Made by a program: the position numbers and the translations under genes. This document shows positions 56,979 through 64,000 of a stretch of 64,000 bases of DNA, piece after piece (position 1 is the first letter of the stretch; every line of letters starts with the position of its first letter). The notes below the pieces were generated by a model. The model had not been told where the DNA came from, searched no databases, and saw only the letters and a program-made list of their open reading frames with translations. This DNA is from Wurfbainia villosa (lineage: Eukaryota > Streptophyta > Magnoliopsida > Zingiberales > Zingiberaceae): NCBI GenBank assembly GCA_025175895.1, contig CM046007.1:29655913-29719912 (forward strand). The letters run 5' to 3'.

Positions 56979-58069
56979 TGTAGGATCGAAAGAGTGCGCT
57001 AGAGGGGGGGGGGGGTGAATAGCGAGCGAGAAATCTTTTCGTCTTTTTGTTCGTTCGATTAAAACTAAGAGTAATGCAGTGGAAAAGAGAAAGACACAAG
57101 ATGTTTTTTACTTATTTCACAATCTAACGGTTGCTACTTCAAGGCCCTGCTATCCTTGACCCCGTACAAAGGGCAAAACACTAACAATCTCTTCCTCGTT
57201 GGAGGTAGGAGATAACGGTTACAACAAATCAAAGAATGAGGAAGAGGAACAATCCCGCCTCTCCTCTTTACAACAAAAGTACGACGATTAAAAACCTGAA
57301 TACAATTGTAATAATTGAAATGGAAAGTGTAAGCTATACCGACGATGATTGAACTTTCAAGTTGAGGGCGTGTCGTCAACATATCGGTGTCGTAGCGTTG
57401 TCGTAGACCTTTGGCGTTGTGGGATCAATTTGTAAGCACTTGAGATGACCTAAAGGGGTGAAACCCCCCTTCTTTTATAGCCCTCCAAGCCCCCTAGTCG
57501 TTGTGATCAAGATCTTACAAAGAAGGCCACATCACCCCAAGATAAGGGGATGAAGTTTGACCTTCATCGAAGCTGACAGTTTGAATAACAATCGACTGAT
57601 GGCCCTTATCAGTCGACTGCCAACAACCAACAATTGATTGCTAGCTTGTTTACTCAACTGCAACAAAGAGTTAGTCTGAAACATACAAGTAAAGGTAAAA
57701 TCGACGGCCACTTACCATCTGATCTCGACCTAGACCTTCTACTGAAAGTTTTAGTCGGATCGTCGCCTAAAGATGTCCTCGTATGGAGGACTCGACCTCA
57801 CCTTTACTCACACTTCGAGCACTCGTCCTCAGGACTTGTCGCTTAGCTTCCTGGGCTTTCCACCTGTGTTCTTGGCCACCCGTTCTCCTGATGTCGCCCG
57901 ACCACCGCGGTTTCTCGACTCGAGATTCTCCGGGTGTCGCCGACCTTCATCTCAGCTTAATCATTTCTGCACACTTAACAGAGCATGTGAGATAAGGATA
58001 TGACCTTAACTTTGGGTCTTTGCTATAATCAAAACCTAGGTTCGATTATCTGGTGCCCCTGCACCAGTG
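56979..58069 (-). repeat. Sirevirus D 3' LTR
   Basis: G-tract box near 57001-57022 with twelve G. TATA box 57472-57479. CAGTCGACTG-type words start at 57589, 57610 and 57631 (21-bp steps). The terminal TGTTGG is changed to TCACTGG. Confidence 0.85.
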
Positions 58070-58700
58070 ATTTCCCCCTTTTTGATCTATGGCAAATTGA
58101 CACAAAGTTAAGGGAAAATTAAAGCATAAAACAAGTGAAGTAAATGATAAACGCCTTTTCAAAAACTCCCCCTTAAAATTAAATTGTGTTACTCCCCTTT
58201 AACTTCTTTCGCTCTTCTCCCCCTTTTGCCATAAATAAAAAAAGTGTGAGGGTGTTTATATAAAATAGGGGTTTAAAAACAACATGTTATAAGCATGCGT
58301 CTGAAATTATTAAGGATAAATCAATTATGAGTTCAAGCATGCGTCTAGCATTAGTTAGATAGATTAGTTCGAGGTATATCCCTCTGCACCAACAATTTAA
58401 TAAGTTTTTGAAACATAATTTAATTTCCAAAATACTTATAAGTTTATTTTCAAAACGAACTTTTAAAGGTTTGTAATATAACTCTTAGGGTTAGTTTGCT
58501 CTCCCCCTTAGTCAAATATATGAGGTATAAGAGATTTAGAGGGCGCTAAACTTGGCCTAGAGAGTTATATACATAGTATTATCCGAACAATGTTATAATT
58601 ATTGGTTAAGTGCAATAGTTGAGAAAATAAGTAGCATTTTGAAAAAGTTATGTTAAGTGTATTTCAATTATCTTCCCCCATTCTATGTGTCTCAAAATGT
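58070..58700 (-). other. Sirevirus D 3' non-coding region
   Basis: Polypurine tract abuts the LTR (58070-58084), with more GGGGGAG tracts near 58166 and 58215. No ORF. Confidence 0.6.
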
Positions 58701-59150
58701 GTTCACCTTATATATTTTGTGAGATGATTTGAACTTGATTAAAGATAGTCAACCTTGGGTTAGATTCGAATTTAACCCTTAGTTCGTCAAGTAAACTTTT
58801 CAAGAAATTGGTTTCCAGGTCGTGGCGAGGCACAGAGGCCTTCTTTGATCGGAACAACGACCATTTCTTTAGACAAAGCCAAATTCAAGAAATTGATTAC
58901 TTGAGTCACTTAAGATTATTTTCTGGTCTAACTAGTTTAGGATACGGCGAGGTAGTTTCAGCTAGTTCAACTCAGTCGAGTGCACCGAGCTAGATACGCC
59001 TTATCTAACTTGGACACACAGGACTTCGTTTCCCTAACGTACTATCATCTTGCCGTGTCCTGATACTATGTTGTCAAAGTTGACTAATTATTTGTCCTTC
59101 TAGCCGTTCTAAAAAAGTAAAACAAAATAACTAAGTATGCAAAAGTTTCA
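58701..59150 (-). other. Segment shared with the Sirevirus C gag-protease spacer
   Basis: Aligns by eye with 43030-43500. In D it joins gag directly to the 3' tail. On the opposite strand it contains a 61-codon ORF (58808-58993). Confidence 0.5.
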
Positions 59151-60743
59151 TTAAGGTAACGGGTATACTATTTTAGTACTGGCTCCTCGTGGACCATTGA
59201 ACCAATATGGTCTATCCAGAAAGTGGATTTGATCCTGGGGAATCCAATACTTATTGGTCCTTATATGTGAGTTTAACAAAATCTTAAGGACCCATGTTTG
59301 GACTCGTTGATGACTACGATTTACGATAGACATGTAAGATCTGTTCGTAGTCTTTGAACTAAACCCGAGTCCGGCTCTGTTGTATACAGCTCTCTGAGTT
59401 CCAAGAAGTCGGTTAAGATTCTTGGACCCCAACGAGAACTTGTCCAACATAGCCTCGAGCTCTTGGATTTGTCCATTCAAGAGAGAATTCTCTTCCTCAA
59501 GTTGTTTGACTTGAGTTGAGTTTTCCTCTTGAACTTGACTAGTCGAAGAGGTTAGAGTGATCTCTTGCTTGAGGTTTTCAACCTCCTCAAACAAGGACTC
59601 GACCTTAGACTCGGACTTGGTTAGTTTCCTACTTGACAATTTAATTGCATGATAAAGATTTCCAATTAATGAACGATTTACCTTAATTTTTTCTTTTGAC
59701 CCGACTTTGAGTCTCTTCTCGAAGTCATCCTCGGAGTCGGAGTCGGAGTCGGAGTTGGATTCGTATTCAGCCTCGGACTCTGACTCGGACTCTACCGATC
59801 TTGCTATGAATGCTATGCCGACGCCTTGGCTTTCTTCTTCGTCGTCCCAAGTTGCTTGAAAGACCTTCTTTGATCCCTTTCGTTTTGTCTTCATTTTTGG
59901 GCCGTCTGATTTGAAGTGTCCCTTCTTGTTCTTCAACTGTTCCCTTTCTTTTCAGATTATCCTCCGAACCATATTGACTTTTTCGGCCTCTTCTTTCGAT
60001 TCGGACTCAGGTTTGCCCTCGGGTTTGGATCATTCTTCTTGCTCGGGAGGTGGTTTGCTCTTCTCCTTTCTTCTTTGACCTGCAAGCAAAGTAACACCTC
60101 TCTCGGCCCGGACCGTGTTAGTTTGTTCGTGTAGTTCAAATTCCGAAAAGAGCTCATCTAACCTAATCTTTGATAGATCTCTAGAAACCTTATAGACATC
60201 AACCGTGGATGCCCACAAGGTGGTCCTAGGGAAGGCGTTGAGTGCGTACCTTATTAAGTCCCGATTGTCGACGGCTTGCCCGATTGAGTGGAGACCGTTG
60301 ACGATGTCCTAGATCCGTGCATGTAGTTGGGTGGCAGTCTCGTGATCTTGCATTTTTAGATTATACAATTTATTTAAAAATAAGTTTCTTTTACATACCT
60401 TAGCATCGGACGTCCCTTCGTGTAGCTTGATTAATTTGTTCCAAAGGTCCTTTGCGCTAATGAAGGATCCGATGCAGTTGAGCTCTTCCTTGGACAAGCC
60501 ACACTGCAACATTTGAGTTGACTTTGTATCGACTTCGATTTGCCACTTGGTTGCATTGGTCCACTTGTCGAAGTCCAGGGTCTCACCTTGATCATTGGTG
60601 GGTAGAGCAAAGCCGGGTTGGATAATTATCCAAGTTTCGACTTGTGTTTTTAGAAAACACTCCATCCGACCTTTCCAATAACGGAAATCATCTCCGTTAA
60701 AGAACGGAGGTCAGGTGGTGTTGTACCCCTCAATGTGGGTCAT
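59151..60743 (-). pseudogene. Sirevirus D Gag
   Basis: Starts ATG 60743-60741 (MTHIEGYN) with a TGA at codon 11. PF14223-type motifs LQCGLSKEEL, AKDLWNKLIKLHEG, NLKMQDHETATQLHARI, FPRTTLWAS. Zinc knuckle region at 59900-59940 is damaged (a frameshift on its N-terminal side, last Cys replaced by Gly: KKGHFKSDGP). An Asp/Ser/Glu-rich stretch, a coiled coil and the end motif YWIPQDQIHFLDRP follow. Last 261 codons open (59936-59151). Confidence 0.85.
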
Positions 60744-60952
60744 TTACGAAAGAAAACCTTGCAAACACAAAAATGACACACAACGGATTGCCAAGACTTT
60801 CGTCTTGGATTAGTAATGCGGGAGAAAAGAGAACTTAACGAAAGTCTTAAAACTTACGAATCGAAAAACCAAAACAAAAAGAAACTTAAAACAAATACGA
60901 AAAGAAAATCGAAAATGATGCTAGATTGGTGGTTGCACCAAATCGTAGCGCC

Positions 60953-60968
60953 CCTGTTCTGATACCAA
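60953..60968 (-). other. Primer binding site of Sirevirus D
   Basis: TGGTATCAGAACAGGG, an initiator-Met tRNA site with one change, next to the 5' LTR end. Confidence 0.8.
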
Positions 60969-60969
60969 T

Positions 60970-62086
60970 TGTAGGATCGAAAGAGCGCGCTAGAGGGGGG
61001 GGGGTGAATAGCGAGCGAGAAATATTTTCGTCTTTTCGTTCGTTCGATTAAAACTAAGAGTAATGCAGTGGAAAAAAGAAAGACACAAGATGTTTTTTAA
61101 TTGGTTCACAACCTAACGGTTGTTACTCCAAGGCCCTGCGATCCTTGACCGCGTACGGAGGACAAAACACTAACAATCTCCTCCTCGTTGGAGGTAGGAG
61201 ATAACGGTTACAATAAATCAAAGAATGAGGAAGAGGAACAATCCCACCTCTCCTCTTTACAACAAAAGTACGATGATTAAAAACCCGAATACAATTGTAA
61301 TAATTGAAATGGAAAGGGTAAGTTATACCGACGACGATTGAACTTTGAAGTTGAGGGCGTGTCGTCAGCGTATTGGCGTCGTAGCATTGTCGTAGACCTT
61401 CGGCGTTGTGGGATCACTTTGTAAGCACTTGAGATGACCTAAAAGGTTGAAACCCCCCTTCTTTTATAGCCCTCCAAGCCCCCTAGTCGTTGTGATCAAA
61501 ATCCTACAAAGAAGGCCACATCACCCCAAGATAAGGGGATGAAGTTTGATCTTCATCGAAGCTGACAGTTTGAATAGCAGTCGACTGATGGCCCTTATCA
61601 GTCGACTGATGTCACCAACAGTCGACTGCCAACAACCAACAGTCGATTGTCAGCTTGTTTACTCAACTACAACAAAGAGTTAGTCTGAAACATACAAGTA
61701 AAGGTAAAATCGACGGCCACTTACCATTCGATCTCGACCTAGGCCTTCCACTGGAAGTCTTAGTCGGATCGTCACCTAAAGACGTCCCCGTACGGAGGAC
61801 TCGACCTCACCTTTACTCACACTCGAGCTTACCTCTGGTCCTTTGTGACTTGTCGCTTAGCTTTCGGTCTTTCACCCAGGTTCTTCAGCTCACTCCGAAG
61901 TTCTCCCGGTGTCGTCCGACCATCGCGGTTTCTCGACTCGAGATTCTTCGGGCGTCGCTGACCTTCATCTCAGCTTAATCATTTCTGCACACTTAACAGA
62001 GCATGTGAGATAACGATATGACCTTAACTTTGGGCTTTTGCCATAATCAAAATCTAGGTTCGATTACTAGTGCCCCTGCACCAATA
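60970..62086 (-). repeat. Sirevirus D 5' LTR
   Basis: G-tract box with eight G near 60996. TATA box 61461-61469. Four palindromes start at 61578, 61599, 61619 and 61640, one more unit than the 3' LTR. Confidence 0.88.
61578..61649. promoter_or_regulatory. Four phased CAGTCGACTG palindromes, D 5' LTR
   Basis: Steps of 21, 20 and 21 bp, about 110 bp upstream of the TATA box in element orientation. Confidence 0.88.
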
Positions 62087-64000
62087 TTTTTATTTGTGTT
62101 TGTCAAACTAAAGATAGGAAGGATGATGTGGGTTTTCCCTGGGTAAGATTTTGTGTTGGGTTTATAGAATTTACAAAGAGAATTTTACTGGTTTTGTTTT
62201 TGGTGCAAAAGGTTACTCATTTGTTGATATTTACATCAAATCATTGCCCTTCCCATTACTATAAAATAGGGTGAACTTGGTTTACATGAAGTATTTTGTT
62301 TTTGAGCTCTACTGGAAGGAATATCTTGGGCTTTTTAAGTGATTAAAAGTCAATATGAGTGTGCCTGTTTTTATCTCTCTGATGTGGGATGTGGACTTTC
62401 TGTTCTTTCTAAAAAGTTTAGTTAGTGGATTTATAAGAAGGTTTGCAATATTGATAGGAAACTTGAGGTAACTTAGGAGGTGATGAAGATGCTGGTGTTG
62501 AAGGAGAGTTGTATGGGGCTTTCTGATTCTGAGAAGGCTTACCTTAACAGTCTGTTAGTTTATGAAGTGGAGCTCAAAGGCAAAGACAAATTGGATTGAG
62601 TGGGTGATGAGAATTCCAAATTCTTTCATAATAAAGTGAATCTTATGAGATAAAATACATTACCAAACTGCTTGAGGGTGAGGAGGTTATAGAGGTGCTG
62701 AAAACGTTTGTCAAACATTTGTTAAGTGGTATTTGAAGCTTTGTCGTGGGAATATTGCTAATGTATATGATAAACCAGGGATTAGATTTAAAAGGTTTAG
62801 ATTTTCTAAAAGGTGATTTTGGTGAGATTTCCTATCTAGGAGTAGTTTTTTTAAGTGTTTATGGTTGCTGATTGTTTTATTTTGCAGTGTTAAGTAGTTC
62901 TGATATGTATTAATTTAAAGTTTGTTTTTTTTATTAATAAGGCTAATTTATTTCCGAATTAGTGGTATTCCTTTAGTATTTTAGTTAGAGTTAAGTTTTT
63001 CAGTTAATTAACATTTTCTTTGATTATTACTACAAATGCAACTTATTGCAAGAAGGCTTTGTTGCCTGACAAGTAACATGATAATATCATCCTTGTAAGT
63101 GAAATGGTATTCCACAAGGTGCAATTATCCTTATAATTAAAATATATCTGCAAAAGGTTTTTGACATGGTGTGCTGAAAAGCTTTGGTTGTTATCATGGG
63201 GAAGATGATTTCCCCAATTTTTCATTGTAATGGAAATGGGGTTAATTCCATGGAGTTTAGTGGTCGTATAGCCATAAGGCAAGGTGACTTTTTGTCACTT
63301 TACCTTTTTATAATTGTTCACAACTGTTTTATCGGATGAAGTATTATGTGAGTTAGGGGAGGATCACACCTTCTAAGGTTGGTGTTATCAGAATTTATCA
63401 GTTGCCATTTGCTCATGATCTATTGATTATTTAGGTTACTATATTTATCTTTTCAGGGTCCAAACTCTGATGGAGGATAAGATTGCTACTAAGGCCTGGC
63501 AGAGAAGTCCTAATTAACTCTGTAATGAGTTTATTTTCTAGTTCATTTTCTGACCTCCTGATGGATCTATGATTAATGATTGATAGGTGTGTTTAATGTG
63601 CAGCAATTTCTTTTGGGGTTCCAATATATGCAATTCTAAAGTGACTATGATAAAGTGAAGGATTGTTTTTGCTAGTAAAGTTCTTGGTGGTCCATGGGGT
63701 GAGAGGTGCTATATTGATTATTCAGGGTTTCTGCTAATGCTAAAAGAATTTTACTTTTGGAGTGGTGAGAATTCTGTCTGGGTGAAGGCGTTGAGGGGTA
63801 AGCATGATTTTGTCATTCTTGGGAATTAGGTTGCATTGGTTATTGATCCTAGGTTTTTAGAATTACATTATGGAGCTTAGATGCTGTCTTGTGCTGGTGG
63901 GAAAAATTTAATGTTTGGGAGGATCTGTGAATTTGATCCAGTTCCTGTTGTAAGGTGGCAGACTTTTGTGACTGTTGATCTTACAGGGAGTGTTAATAAG
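62087..64000 (+). pseudogene. L1-type LINE endonuclease end and reverse transcriptase remnant
   Basis: Broken frames. AKTNWIEW then GDENSKFFHN (about 62580-62632) is the L1 EN-RT linker; IRQGDFLSLYLFII (about 63270-63315) is an RT block. QLPFAHDLLI (about 63398-63428) is the catalytic block with ADD changed to AHD. It continues to the window edge. Probably the same insertion as 54870-56060, split by element D. Confidence 0.75.

Larger units (their letters stand above)
56979..62086 (-). mobile_element. Sirevirus D, gag-only, LTR-bounded
   Basis: 5.1 kb; LTRs 56979-58069 and 60970-62086. PBS TGGTATCAGAACAGG, multiple GGGGGAG tracts after the 3' LTR, gag, no pol. LTRs resemble those of Sirevirus C. 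Flanks TTTTC (56974-56978) and TTTTT (62087-62091) are a possible worn target duplication. Inserted among LINE remnants in NEF1 intron 3. Confidence 0.88.

Overview
The window is plant nuclear DNA, probably from a monocot. It holds one host gene and about 49 kb of nested retrotransposons. The evidence for a plant is Ty1-copia Sireviruses, Tork-like copia elements, Athila-like Ty3-gypsy derivatives, a TRIM, Au-type SINEs, L1-type LINEs, and an intron-containing gene that I recognise as NO EXINE FORMATION 1 (NEF1). The monocot guess rests only on the GC-rich first exon and is weak.

Layout. 1-2432: 3' part of a gag-only Sirevirus (plus strand). 2434-6670: 5'-truncated Tork-like copia element with its 3' LTR. 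6671-6859: scrap of a Ty3-gypsy gag. 6860-24777: Sirevirus B (minus strand, gag-only). Its 3' LTR is split by a full-length Sirevirus A (7077-17489, target duplication ATCTA). Its body carries a complete TRIM (19931-20658, duplication ATATT) and a Tork solo LTR (22004-23837, duplication ATTAC/ATTGC). 24778-31045: non-autonomous gypsy element F (duplication GTGTC). 31051-46384: Sirevirus C (minus strand), with gypsy-like element E inserted in its reverse transcriptase (34063-41156, duplication CATTC). C itself sits in the 5' LTR of an old Ty3-gypsy element (46385 to about 48370).

49383-52843 holds the first three coding exons of NEF1, a multi-pass membrane protein needed for pollen wall patterning. 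SINEs lie in introns 1 and 3. From 52844 to the window end there is no further NEF1 exon that I can see. Instead there are decayed LINE sequences split by another gag-only Sirevirus, D (56979-62086). Intron 3 is therefore longer than 11 kb, or the gene is broken.

The most notable structure is not a gene. Nearly every LTR examined carries an array of short palindromes just upstream of its TATA box. The palindromic word differs between families (CGATCG, CAGTCGACTG, CACGGCCGTG types, AGATCT), but in Sireviruses C and D, gypsy element E and a Tork LTR the word centres are spaced 19.5-21.5 bp, about two helical turns. Sireviruses A and B also carry a second array of CCAAG...CTTGG hairpins at 26-30 bp spacing. 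In A and E an internal copy of the array precedes an extra ORF, which suggests an internal promoter. Palindrome clusters are published for Sirevirus LTRs. The phasing, the word swapping at homologous sites and the sharing across superfamilies are what deserve testing.
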